Shown: positions 33,788 through 42,212 of the stretch, in pieces | How positions within the stretch are numbered: the first letter of the stretch is position 1 | Layout: every line of letters starts with the position of its first letter | DNA from: Streptomyces humi | Lineage (GTDB): Bacteria > Actinomycetota > Actinomycetes > Streptomycetales > Streptomycetaceae | DNA length: 64,000 nucleotides | Assembly (NCBI RefSeq): GCF_001005085.2 | Contig: NZ_LBMU02000075.1 | Location: 1-64,000, forward strand | Direction of reading: 5' to 3' | Translations under genes and position numbers: made by a program | Notes under the pieces: generated by a model | What the model saw: only the letters and a program-made list of their open reading frames with translations | The model's database searches: none | Told to the model about the DNA's origin: nothing

Positions 33788-35240
33788 GTCGGTGCTGGGC
33801 GGCGATCCGGCACTGCCCGCGCGGGTCACGACCGTGGCCCGCGCGGGCACGCTTCCGGCCCGCCTGCCCGTACGACGGCTGGCCCGCGCGTGCGTGGGCG
33901 CGTGCGCGCTGGCCGCCGCCGAGCTGGGGGCCCGGCGGACCGGAACGGCTCAGGTGCCCGCGGTCCGGGTGGACGACGCGGCGGTGGCGGCGGCGTTCAC
34001 CAGCGAGCGGCGGCTGCTGGTCGACGGGCGGGCGCCGGTGCCGTTCGCCCCGCTGTCGCGGTTCTGGCGCACGGCCGACGGCTGGGTGCGCACGCACGCC
34101 AACTATCCGCATCACAGGGCCCGGTTGCTGACCGCGCTGGAGCTGCCGGAGAACGCCTCCCCCGAGGACGTCGCGGCGCGGGTCGCCGAGCGGACCGCGG
34201 TGGCGGTGGAGGACGCCGTCCACGCCGCGGGCGGGCTCGCCGTGGCCCTGCGCTCCCCCGAGGCGTGGGCGGCGCACGAGCAGGCCGCCGAGGTGGCCGC
34301 GCGACCGCTGGTCGAACGAGGCCGCCTGGACGGCGCGGACGCGCGCGTGCTCGCGCCGCTCGCCGCCGGCACCGCCCCGCTGCTGCCGGCGGCCGGGGTC
34401 CGCGTCCTGGACCTGACCCGGGTGCTGGCCGGCCCGGTCGCGACCCGCACCCTGGCACTGCTGGGCGCGGACGTGCTGCGCCTGGACGCGCCGTGGCTGC
34501 CCGAACTCCCCGACCAGCACGCCGACACCGGCTTCGGAAAGCGCTCGGCCAGGCTCGACCTGACGACGGACCGGGCGGCCTTCGAGGAGTTGCTGGCCTC
34601 CGCCGACGTCGTGGTCACCGGGTACCGGCCGGGCGCCCTGGACCGGTTCGGACTCGCGCCCGAGGCGCTGGCGGAACGGCGGCCCGGGCTGGTCGTGGCC
34701 CAGGTCTCGGCGTGGGGCGGGTACGGGCCCTGGGGCGGCCGGCGCGGCTTCGACAGCCTGGTGCAGGCCGCCACCGGCATCGCCTGGACCGAGGGGCCCG
34801 CGGACCGTCCGGGCGCGCTGCCCGCGCAGGCGCTGGACCACGGCAGCGGGTACCTGCTGGCGGCCGGGGTGCTGCGGGCCCTGACCGAGCAGTCGTACGA
34901 CGGCGGTGGCAGGTTCGTACGGCTGGCCCTGGCCCGCACCGCCCGGTGGCTCATGGCGGAACCGGAACCGGAGCCGGAATCGCAGCCGGGCGCGGGGGCC
35001 GACGAGGCGGTCCAGGCCTGCGGGACAGGTGCGGCCGGTGCGGCCGGTGCAGCCGGTGCCGCCGGTGCCGCCGGTGCGGCCGGTGGGGCGCACGAGGGGC
35101 CGGACGACTGGCTCGCCGAGACGGACAGCGCGCTGGGCCGACTGCGGTACGCACGACCGCCGTTGTCCTTCGCGGGCGGCCCGGCCGACTGGGCACGACC
35201 GCCGGCGCCGTGGGGTTCGGACGCCGCCCGCTGGGCATGA
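33765..35240 (+). CDS. CaiB/BaiF-type (class III) CoA-transferase family protein
   Basis: A 491-residue protein. The C-terminal half has the family core VRVLDLTRVLAGPVATRTLALLGADVLRLD (about 215-244) and a candidate nucleophilic Asp in ALDHGSGYLLAAGVL. The N-terminal 200 residues are a degenerate additional lobe. A low-complexity insert of Glu/Pro then Gly-Ala-Ala repeats (about 400-445) precedes the tail. Class III enzymes transfer CoA between carboxylic acids; the substrate is unknown here. The first codons lie within a striking repeat cluster, suggesting tight control of transcription. Confidence 0.82.
   Translation: MTSINYAWSVLGGDPALPARVTTVARAGTLPARLPVRRLARACVGACALAAAELGARRTGTAQVPAVRVDDAAVAAAFTSERRLLVDGRAPVPFAPLSRFWRTADGWVRTHANYPHHRARLLTALELPENASPEDVAARVAERTAVAVEDAVHAAGGLAVALRSPEAWAAHEQAAEVAARPLVERGRLDGADARVLAPLAAGTAPLLPAAGVRVLDLTRVLAGPVATRTLALLGADVLRLDAPWLPELPDQHADTGFGKRSARLDLTTDRAAFEELLASADVVVTGYRPGALDRFGLAPEALAERRPGLVVAQVSAWGGYGPWGGRRGFDSLVQAATGIAWTEGPADRPGALPAQALDHGSGYLLAAGVLRALTEQSYDGGGRFVRLALARTARWLMAEPEPEPESQPGAGADEAVQACGTGAAGAAGAAGAAGAAGAAGGAHEGPDDWLAETDSALGRLRYARPPLSFAGGPADWARPPAPWGSDAARWA
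35028..35090 (+). repeat. In-frame 9-bp minisatellite in the CoA-transferase gene
   Basis: Seven tandem 9-bp units (GGTGCGGCC with small variants) encode repeated Gly-Ala-Ala. Copy-number change would keep the frame and vary linker length. Confidence 0.85.
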
Positions 35241-35297
35241 CCGCGTGTCGGGGCCGCTGACGGCGCCGCCGTGGCCGATCAACCGGACGTGATCCGG

Positions 35298-36344
35298 TCA
35301 GCCGTTGGTGACGAGCACCTTCAGCGCGGTGCGCTCGTCCATCGCCTTGTAGCCGTCGGGCACCTCCTCGATGCCGACGGTGAGGTCGAAGACCGGGGAC
35401 GGGTCGACCGTGCCGTCGAGGACGTCAGGCAGCAGGTCGGGGATGTAGGCGCGGACCGGGGCGACACCGCCGCGCAGCGCGATGTTCCGGTCGAACATGA
35501 CGCTGAGGTCCAGGCCGGTGCCGCTGCCGTGCGGCACGCCGACGAAGCCGATGGCGCCGCCGTCGCGGGTGATCTCGACGGCCGTCCGCATGGACTGCTC
35601 GGTGCCGACGGCCTCGACGACGGCGTGCGCGCCCTGACCGCGAGTGAGCTCGCGGACGGCCGCCACGGCGGCGTCCCCGCGTTCGGCGACCACGTCGGTG
35701 GCGCCGAAGCGGCGTGCGATGTCGGTGCGGACCTCGTGCCGGCCGAGCGCGATGATCCGCTCGGCGCCCAGCCGCCTGGCGGCCAGCACGGCGCACAGGC
35801 CGACCGCGCCGTCCCCGACGACGGCCACCGTGGCGCCGGGACGGACCCCGGCGCCCAGGGCCGCGTGGTGGCCGGTGCCGAGCACGTCGGAGAGGGTCAG
35901 CAGGGCGGACAGCAGGTGGTCGTCGGAGGCCGCCTCCTTGGGCAGCTGGACCAGGGTGCCGTCGGCGAACGGCACGCGGACCGCCTCGCCCTGGCCGCCG
36001 TCGTAGCCCACGGAGCCCCAGAAGCCGCCGTGCTCGCAGGAGGTGGTGAGGCCCTCTCGGCAGTAGTCGCAGACGCCGTCGGACCACATGAAGGGGGCCA
36101 CCACCAGGTCGCCGCGCCGCACGCCGGCCACCTCGGAACCGGTCTCCTCGACGACGCCGAGGAACTCGTGCCCGATGCGCTGTCCCGGCTGCCGGGCCGC
36201 CTCGCCGCGGTACGCCCACAGGTCGCTGCCGCAGATGCAGGCGCGCAGCACCCGTACGACGGCGTCGGTGGGCAGCTGCACCACGGGCTCGGGCACGTCC
36301 TCCACGCGCATGTCGTACGGGGCGTGGATGGTGGTGGCGCGCAT
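35298..36344 (-). CDS. Zinc-dependent alcohol dehydrogenase family protein
   Basis: A 348-residue medium-chain dehydrogenase. Catalytic zinc ligands are in CICGSDLW (about 37-39) and GHEFLGVV. A structural-zinc-like lobe has the cysteines CDYCREGLTTSC. The NAD(P) Rossmann motif is VVGDGAVGLCAVLAARRLGAERII. Substrate unresolved. It has the same orientation as the downstream-numbered YhhN/AGMO pair but is separated from it and probably independent. Confidence 0.9.
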   Translation of the reverse strand: MRATTIHAPYDMRVEDVPEPVVQLPTDAVVRVLRACICGSDLWAYRGEAARQPGQRIGHEFLGVVEETGSEVAGVRRGDLVVAPFMWSDGVCDYCREGLTTSCEHGGFWGSVGYDGGQGEAVRVPFADGTLVQLPKEAASDDHLLSALLTLSDVLGTGHHAALGAGVRPGATVAVVGDGAVGLCAVLAARRLGAERIIALGRHEVRTDIARRFGATDVVAERGDAAVAAVRELTRGQGAHAVVEAVGTEQSMRTAVEITRDGGAIGFVGVPHGSGTGLDLSVMFDRNIALRGGVAPVRAYIPDLLPDVLDGTVDPSPVFDLTVGIEEVPDGYKAMDERTALKVLVTNG

Positions 36345-36380
36345 GGCGAGGGTCCTTCTCGTGCGGTGTCGTGGCTGCGC

Positions 36381-37046
36381 TCAGGGGGTGGCCGAGCGCA
36401 TCTCACGGTACGTCGTGGCCGGTGCGGGCCGCGCGTCGAGGGTGCCCCTTACCAGCAGGAACTGCGCGGCCGCGTAGGTGAGCATGATCCAGAAGTCGGG
36501 CCGGGGCGGTTGCGGCCAGTGGGCGACGCCGGTGGCGATGAGGGTGTCGGAGAGCACGAAGAGCGCGCCGCCGAGCCCGGCGGCCGGCCCCCTCCGGGTG
36601 GCGGCGGTGCACGCCATGGCGGTGAGCAGGGCGCTGTAGCCGGCGACGGGGACACGGAGGCCGGCCGGCAGGCCGGGCCAGAGCAGGGCGACCAGGGTGA
36701 CGAGGGCGACGGCATAGCCGGCGACGAGCAGACCCGCACGCGCGTGGGGCCGCCCGAGGCGGCGGAACAGGACCAGGTAGCAGACGTGTCCGGCGGCGAA
36801 ACAGGCCATGCCCGCCATGAACGCGGGGTCGGCGTCGGAGAGCAGCAGGACGTCGCCGGCCCAGCCGCACAGCAGGGCGGCGACGAGCGGCCGCGGGCCG
36901 CCCGAGCGGGCGGCGTACGCGGCGAGCAGGAGCATCAGCAGCGGCTTGGCGGCCAGATGCCCCGGGCGGAAGCCGGCGGCGAGGCAGCCGAGGTCGGTGA
37001 CGACGGCGAGGACGAAGGCGGTGCGCAGCGCCCGGGTCGCCGTCAC
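36381..37046 (-). CDS. YhhN/TMEM86-family lysoplasmalogenase-like membrane protein
   Basis: A 221-residue integral membrane protein with about eight helices. The family core is LAAKPLLMLLLAAY followed by ALLCGWAGDVLLL and FAAGHVCYLVLF; the Asp and His residues are those proposed to be catalytic in lysoplasmalogenase TMEM86B. YhhN proteins hydrolyse the vinyl-ether bond of lysoplasmalogens. The GTG start overlaps the stop of the upstream gene as GTGA, so it is translationally coupled to the AGMO-like oxygenase. Confidence 0.85.
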   Translation of the reverse strand: MTATRALRTAFVLAVVTDLGCLAAGFRPGHLAAKPLLMLLLAAYAARSGGPRPLVAALLCGWAGDVLLLSDADPAFMAGMACFAAGHVCYLVLFRRLGRPHARAGLLVAGYAVALVTLVALLWPGLPAGLRVPVAGYSALLTAMACTAATRRGPAAGLGGALFVLSDTLIATGVAHWPQPPRPDFWIMLTYAAAQFLLVRGTLDARPAPATTYREMRSATP

Positions 37047-37909
37047 GCGGCCACGGACTCCTCCGTCTGTGCCACGGCGGGCGCGGGCGCCCATCCAGGC
37101 CCCCGGAACACCCGCCCGGCCCGCTCCCGCCAGCTGCGGGCCGCCTTCAGGTCCCTGCCGATGGCGAGGTACTCGTGAGTCGCCACCTTGATCGGGTTGA
37201 ACGTGTTGATGTTCTTGGTCAATCCGTACACGGGTCGCTCGACCTCGGGCACCCAGGACCCGAACAGGCGGTCCCAGACGATGAGGATGCCGCCGAAGTT
37301 GCGGTCCAGGTAGCCGCCCTGGGAGGCGTGGTGCACGCGGTGGTGGGACGGCGTGTTGAAGACGAACTCGAACCAGCGGGGCATCTTGTCGATGCGTTCG
37401 GTGTGGATCCAGAACTGGTAGACGAGGTTCGCGGAGGAGCAGAACGCGAGCGCGGCCGGGTGCACGCCGGCGGCGACGAGCGGGACGTAGAACGGCCACA
37501 CGGTCAGCGAGGTCCACGGCTGGCGCAGCGCGGTGCTCAGGTTGAACTTCTTGCTGGAGTGGTGGACGACGTGGCAGGCCCACAGGACGCGGATGACGTG
37601 GTGGCCGCGGTGGGACCAGTAGTAGAAGAAGTCCTGCCCGAGCAGCATCAGCGGGACCGTCCACCACAGGACGGGCACGCGCAGCGGGGTGAGTGCGTAC
37701 ACGCCCGAGTAGATCGTGACGATGGGGATCTTCCAGACGAAGTCGAACACGAGCGACCCGAGCCCCATGCCGATGCTGGTGGCCGCGTCCTTGGTCTCGT
37801 ACCCGGCGGCATCGTCGTCGGGATGGATGCGGTAGCTGATCACCTCGATCACGGTGAGCAGCACGAAGGCGGGTATCGACCACAGCACGACATCGGGCAG
37901 GTTCGGCAT
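37043..37909 (-). CDS. Alkylglycerol-monooxygenase-like fatty acid hydroxylase family protein
   Basis: A 288-residue membrane di-iron oxygenase of the sterol desaturase/fatty acid hydroxylase superfamily. His clusters: H100/H103/H104 (SHRGHH), H113/H116/H117 (HVVHH), H169 and H189-H194 (HHRVHH). The segments HHSSKKFNLSTALRQ, YQFWIHTERI, NTPSHHRVHH and VYGLTKNINTFNPIKV closely resemble my memory of animal AGMO (TMEM195), which cleaves the ether bond of alkylglycerols using tetrahydrobiopterin. A TACGGT -10-like box five bases before the ATG suggests a leaderless start. Confidence 0.85.
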   Translation of the reverse strand: MPNLPDVVLWSIPAFVLLTVIEVISYRIHPDDDAAGYETKDAATSIGMGLGSLVFDFVWKIPIVTIYSGVYALTPLRVPVLWWTVPLMLLGQDFFYYWSHRGHHVIRVLWACHVVHHSSKKFNLSTALRQPWTSLTVWPFYVPLVAAGVHPAALAFCSSANLVYQFWIHTERIDKMPRWFEFVFNTPSHHRVHHASQGGYLDRNFGGILIVWDRLFGSWVPEVERPVYGLTKNINTFNPIKVATHEYLAIGRDLKAARSWRERAGRVFRGPGWAPAPAVAQTEESVAA

Positions 37910-37988
37910 GGGGGCACCGTAGATCCGCTGGTCGGCTGCCGCTAGACGTTGTTACCCACAAGTATCACCAGCGGTACGCGCTTGCTTG

Positions 37989-38005
37989 TTGGCGGTCTCC
38001 GCCAA
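37989..38005 (-). terminator. Short hairpin after the VIT gene
   Basis: TTGGCGG / CCGCCAA with a 3-nt loop, flanked by GCGC on both sides, lies four bases beyond the VIT-family stop. It is probably a terminator. Confidence 0.5.
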
Positions 38006-38009
38006 TGCG

Positions 38010-38723
38010 CTAGACCCCGGCCGCCCCCAGCAGGCTGCCCGCCGCGTACGTGACCCCCATGGCCAGCGCGCCGCCCAGGACGTTCCGCAGCACCGCCGGG
38101 CCGGGTGCGGCCGCTCCCAGACGGGCGCTGGTCCAGCCGGTCAGTACCAGTGCGGCCAGCACCGAGCCCACCGTCACCGGGAGCCGCCAGCCCGAGGGCG
38201 GCAGGACGATCGCGAGGAGCGGGAGCAGGGCCCCCACCGTGAAGGCCAGGAAGCTGGCGAGCGCCGCGTTCCAGGGGCTGGTCAGCTCGTCGGGGTCGAT
38301 GCCCAGTTCCACCCTCGCGTGGGCCCGCAGGGCGTCGCGTTCCGTCAGCTGGACCGCCGCCTCGCGGGCCACCTCCCGGGACAGGCCGCGTCGCTCCAGC
38401 AGTTCGGTCAGTTCCTCCAGTTCCGCCTCGGGCTGCTCCTTCAGCTCTCGCTTCTCCTGCGCCAGGGCGGCGAGTTCCGAGTCGCGCTGGGTGGACACCG
38501 AGACGTACTCCCCCGCCGCCATCGACATGGATCCGGCGAGCAGGCCGGCCAGGCCCGCCGTCAGCAGCGCGTTCCGGTCGGCCGTGGCGCCCGCGACGCC
38601 GACGACGATGCCCGCCGTCGACACGATGCCGTCGTTCGCGCCCAGTACGGCCGCCCGCAGCCAGTTCAGCCGGGAGCCGAGCGCGCCCCCGTGGGCCTCG
38701 TTGTCGTGCGTAGGTTCCGTCAC
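38010..38723 (-). CDS. VIT1/CCC1-family iron/manganese transporter
   Basis: A 237-residue membrane protein. The N-terminal helix NWLRAAVLGANDGIVSTAGIVVGVAGA is the VIT1/CCC1 signature, followed by GSMSMAAGEYVSVSTQRDSE. A cytosolic Glu-rich metal-binding helical domain (about 75-135) and three C-terminal helices complete it. Plant VIT1 and yeast CCC1 load Fe2+/Mn2+ into vacuoles; bacterial members probably export the metals. The start is GTG. Confidence 0.9.
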   Translation of the reverse strand: MTEPTHDNEAHGGALGSRLNWLRAAVLGANDGIVSTAGIVVGVAGATADRNALLTAGLAGLLAGSMSMAAGEYVSVSTQRDSELAALAQEKRELKEQPEAELEELTELLERRGLSREVAREAAVQLTERDALRAHARVELGIDPDELTSPWNAALASFLAFTVGALLPLLAIVLPPSGWRLPVTVGSVLAALVLTGWTSARLGAAAPGPAVLRNVLGGALAMGVTYAAGSLLGAAGV

Positions 38724-38768
38724 AGCAGGGAGGATCGCACCCCGGGGCCCGTGGGCGCCGTACCGACG

Positions 38769-39995
38769 TCACCAGACCCGTACCGAGGCCCCCCGCGCGA
38801 ACACCGGGCTCGTCGCGTCCGCCGGGGGTGCCGGCAGCGGCTCCGCGATCTCCACCACCGTCGGCCCCACCTTCGCCGCGATCGGATCCAGGAGGTCCAG
38901 GTCGAAGCCGTAGACGCGGGCCGCGTTGCCGCCGAGCATCGCCGTCAGTTCGTCGCGCGGGACACCGGCGAAGGCGAAGCGCAGACCCTCCCGGGTGTAC
39001 GGGAACGTCCCCTCGTCGTGCGGGAAGTCGCTGCCCCACATGATCTTGTCGAGGCCGATGCGGTCGCGCAGCGGCACCTCGTGGGGGCGCATGAAGCTGG
39101 CGCCGACGAAGCAGTTGTCCCGCCAGACCGAGGAGGGCGGTTCGCCCATCGAGTGCGCCAGGCCGGCTCCGAACTTCGACTCCGCGGTCGCCGCCCTGGT
39201 GGCCGCCGCCAGCATGCGGCCGTGGTAGTAGTCCAGCATGGCCAGGACGCCGGGGATCCAGCCGGACCCCTGTTCGGTCAGGACCAGTCTCAGCTCCGGG
39301 TGGCGGCGGAAGGCACCGCCGAAGATCAGGTGCCACAGCGCCCGGTGCGAGAACCAGGTCGTCTCGACCATGAAGACCGCGCGGGCGGCGGGTTCGTCAC
39401 CGAGCGGCGGGGACGCGGAGCCCGCGTGGTGGTTGACGGGCACGCCGAGTTCCGCGCAGACGGCCCAGATCGGGTCGTACACGCGCGCGTGGAGTTCGGG
39501 AAGGCCGGAGCCGGGCGGGGTGCCGGGCAGCAGGAGTCCGCCTTTCAGGCCGGCCGTCACCGACCAGCGGATCTCCTTGACGGCCTCCTCCACGTCGTTC
39601 AGGAGGATCTGGAAGACGCCCGCGCGGCGGCCGGGCGCGGCGGCGCAGAAGTCGGCCAGCCAGCGGTTGTGGGCGCGCAGCCCGGCCCAGCGCCGTTCGA
39701 ACTCGGCAGCCGTCGGCGCGGGAGCCATCAGCGAACCGGACGGGAAGAACGGCGGGATGGTGTTCGGGAAGATCACCTCCGCGACGATCCCGTCCTGCTC
39801 CAGCTCCGCGAGCCGCCGGTCGGAGTTCCAGTTCCGGTCGGCCGAGTCGGCCAGCAGGTCCTCGTACGGGTTGACGTAGGTGGCCGCCCAGACGTCGAAG
39901 TCGTCGTGGTGGCGCTTCTCCAGGTAGGGCTTGTAGTCCAGGAGGTCGGCGCCCGCGTGGCAGTCGGCCGAGATCACCGTGTAGCGGTCGTTCAC
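38769..39995 (-). CDS. Amidohydrolase-2 family protein (distal paralogue)
   Basis: A 408-residue TIM-barrel metal hydrolase/decarboxylase-like protein. It begins DRYTVISADCHAGADLLDYKPYLE, in which the usual N-terminal metal motif HxH is DxH. Further ligands: HHAGSAS in the middle and MWGSDFPHDEGTFPY near the C-terminus. The start GTG overlaps the upstream paralogue stop as GTGA. It is last in a four-gene operon with ADC-like, SDR and amidohydrolase genes, which suggests decarboxylation or hydrolysis of an unknown carbon source. Confidence 0.88.
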   Translation of the reverse strand: MNDRYTVISADCHAGADLLDYKPYLEKRHHDDFDVWAATYVNPYEDLLADSADRNWNSDRRLAELEQDGIVAEVIFPNTIPPFFPSGSLMAPAPTAAEFERRWAGLRAHNRWLADFCAAAPGRRAGVFQILLNDVEEAVKEIRWSVTAGLKGGLLLPGTPPGSGLPELHARVYDPIWAVCAELGVPVNHHAGSASPPLGDEPAARAVFMVETTWFSHRALWHLIFGGAFRRHPELRLVLTEQGSGWIPGVLAMLDYYHGRMLAAATRAATAESKFGAGLAHSMGEPPSSVWRDNCFVGASFMRPHEVPLRDRIGLDKIMWGSDFPHDEGTFPYTREGLRFAFAGVPRDELTAMLGGNAARVYGFDLDLLDPIAAKVGPTVVEIAEPLPAPPADATSPVFARGASVRVW

Positions 39996-41281
39996 CGCGT
40001 CACCCCCAGGGTCGGGAAGTCGTTGTCCGTCAGCCAGTGCCGGCCCACCTCGCGCGAGCGGGCCCAGGAGGCCTCCACCGCCGCCTGGTCGGCCTGCTGG
40101 CCGAGGTCGGCGGGGGTGGGGCCGATACGGCGGGCCAGCGGGGTGAGGCGGTCCACGTCGAAGCCGAAGGCCTCGGCCGCCGCCAGGCCGAGCATCCGGC
40201 GGGTCTCGGTCACCGGGATGTCGTGGAAGGTGCGGCGCAGCCACCCGCGGGTGTCGGGCCAGGTGCCCTCGGGGTGCGGGAAATCGCTGCCCCACAGGAT
40301 GTTGTCGACGCCGATCTCGTAGCGCTGGGCGAGTTCCCGGCGTTTGGTGTTGGTGGCGCAGACGAACACCTGCCGGTCCAGGTACTCGTGCGGCGGGCGC
40401 CGCAGTTCCGCGAAGGGGGAGAGTTTCTTGCCGCCGTGCGCGCCGAGGTAGAGGCGGTCCATGAACCACAGCAGGTTCGGCAGCCACCAGCAGCCCGACT
40501 CGGCGACGCCGAAGCGCAGCCCCGGGTGGCGTTCGAAGACACCGGACCAGAGCAGGAACCACAGCGGGCGGGCCGGCCACCAGGTCACCTCGCTGACGTA
40601 GATGCCCAGGTGCTCGCCGTACTCGTGGCGCGGGGCCGCGCCGGAGTGGGTGAGGACCGGCATCCCGCAGTCGGCGGCGGCCGCCCAGACAGGGTCGTAA
40701 CGGCGGTCGTGGTAGGGCTCCTTGTCGACCCACATGGCCGGGATCATCAGGGCGCCGAGGCCCGACTCCTTCGCCCGGCGCACTTCGGCGACCACCTGCT
40801 CCGTCGGGGCGGTGACGGGCAACAGGGCGACCCCGCAGTGCCGTTCGGGGTGCTCGGACACGAAGTCGGCCAGCCAGCGGTTGTGGGCCCGGGCGCCCGC
40901 CATGCCCAGTTCCGGGTCGTGGTCCCCGGACAGGCCGAGGCCCACCCCGAAGGGCGCCGCGGTACGGCTGTCGACCGCGTCGGCGTCCGGGAAGACCACC
41001 TCGGCGGCCACCCCGTCGCCGTCCAGTTCCTTCAGGCGCTGCGCGGTGTCCCAGCCGCCGCGCAGCCCCTCCTCGTTGTCCTGGAACCACTTGGCCGCGA
41101 ACGCCTCGTTGCGGATGCCGAGCCGGGTCATCTCCTCCCGGCGGCGGTCGCGCCCGGCGAGGAACTCGTCGAAGTCCCGGTGGAACCGGGTGTCCAGATA
41201 GGGCCGGTACTCCTCGGTGGGCAGTCCGGCGTGGCAGTCGGAGGAGATGATCAGGTATGGGTCGTCGTACGCGGTCACCAC
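39992..41281 (-). CDS. Amidohydrolase-2 family protein (proximal paralogue)
   Basis: A 429-residue paralogue of the next gene: LIISSDCHAGLPTEEYRPYLD at the start, AEVVFPDADAV, the metal-site His in LTHSGAAP, and DNILWGSDFPHPEGTWPD. The family includes ACMSD and gamma-resorcylate decarboxylase, which act on aromatic acids. The two copies share order and length but differ in the middle (about 130-250), so they may be subunits of one complex or act on successive substrates. AGGGGG upstream supports the GTG start. Confidence 0.88.
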   Translation of the reverse strand: MVTAYDDPYLIISSDCHAGLPTEEYRPYLDTRFHRDFDEFLAGRDRRREEMTRLGIRNEAFAAKWFQDNEEGLRGGWDTAQRLKELDGDGVAAEVVFPDADAVDSRTAAPFGVGLGLSGDHDPELGMAGARAHNRWLADFVSEHPERHCGVALLPVTAPTEQVVAEVRRAKESGLGALMIPAMWVDKEPYHDRRYDPVWAAAADCGMPVLTHSGAAPRHEYGEHLGIYVSEVTWWPARPLWFLLWSGVFERHPGLRFGVAESGCWWLPNLLWFMDRLYLGAHGGKKLSPFAELRRPPHEYLDRQVFVCATNTKRRELAQRYEIGVDNILWGSDFPHPEGTWPDTRGWLRRTFHDIPVTETRRMLGLAAAEAFGFDVDRLTPLARRIGPTPADLGQQADQAAVEASWARSREVGRHWLTDNDFPTLGVTR

Positions 41282-41327
41282 TGCCCCCTGTCGGTCCGGG
41301 ATGATGTGTCGGTCCGGGACGGAAGCG

Positions 41328-42212
41328 TCAGTCCAGGATGAAGTTCTCGAGGTACGACGGGTTCGCGCGGTCCAGCATCGAGCGGGCCCGCGCCCGGATC
41401 TGGGCGTCGCTGTGCGCGCTCTCCGGCAGCAGCCAGAAGCGGTCCGCGCGGATGCCGGCCACCACGAACCCGGCGACCTCCTCGACGGGCGTGAAGACGA
41501 CCTCCTTGCCCGCCTCGCGCATCGCCGCCTCCCACTGGTCGAGGCTGCGGTACGGCGTGCGGCGCGGCCGTTCCTTGGCCCAGCGGTCGGGCCGGTTGCG
41601 GTGCGACTCCCACAGGCCCGTGCGCAGCATGTGCGGCCCGGGGAAGAGCACCGAGGCGCCCACGCGCGCGTGCTCCGCCCTCAGGTGGGCGTACAGCGAC
41701 TCGGTGAGCGTGACCACGGCGGCCTTGGTCACCGCGTACACGGAGGCCGTCGGCAGCGGCGCGATCCCGCCGTCCCCGGAGGACGTGTTGACCACATGAC
41801 CGGGTTGACCCGACTTGATCATCCTCGGCAGGAAAGCCTGTACGCCGTGGAAGACCCCCCACACATTGACCTCGAACGCCCACTTCCAGTCGTTCGGTTC
41901 GTGCTCCCACATGCGGCCCTCGGCGCCCGAGCCGACCCCGGCGTTGTTGCACAGGACGTGCACCGCGCCGTAGGTGTCGTAGGCCGACTCGGCCAGACCC
42001 AGGACCTGTTCGCGCACGCCGACGTCGACCACGCGCGCGTGCACGTCGGCACCCTCCGCGCGCAGGCCGTCGGCGGCCTTCTCCAGGGCGGCGGCCTCCA
42101 CGTCGGCGAGGACCACCTTCAGACCCTCGGCGGCGAACCGCTGGGCCATCGCGAGTCCGAGGCCGCTCGCCGCGCCGGTGACGACGGCGACCTGTCCGGG
42201 ACGCAGTTCCAT
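41328..42212 (-). CDS. SDR-family oxidoreductase
   Basis: A 294-residue SDR with TGAASGLG (15-22), NNAGVG (about 90), catalytic Ser in NTSSGDGG and Tyr/Lys in YAVTKAAVV. A C-terminal extension (about 240-294) ends MLDRANPSYLENFILD. Its ATG overlaps the stop of the upstream ADC-like gene by one base, so translation is coupled. It probably oxidises or reduces an intermediate of the pathway encoded by the operon. Confidence 0.9.
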   Translation of the reverse strand: MELRPGQVAVVTGAASGLGLAMAQRFAAEGLKVVLADVEAAALEKAADGLRAEGADVHARVVDVGVREQVLGLAESAYDTYGAVHVLCNNAGVGSGAEGRMWEHEPNDWKWAFEVNVWGVFHGVQAFLPRMIKSGQPGHVVNTSSGDGGIAPLPTASVYAVTKAAVVTLTESLYAHLRAEHARVGASVLFPGPHMLRTGLWESHRNRPDRWAKERPRRTPYRSLDQWEAAMREAGKEVVFTPVEEVAGFVVAGIRADRFWLLPESAHSDAQIRARARSMLDRANPSYLENFILD

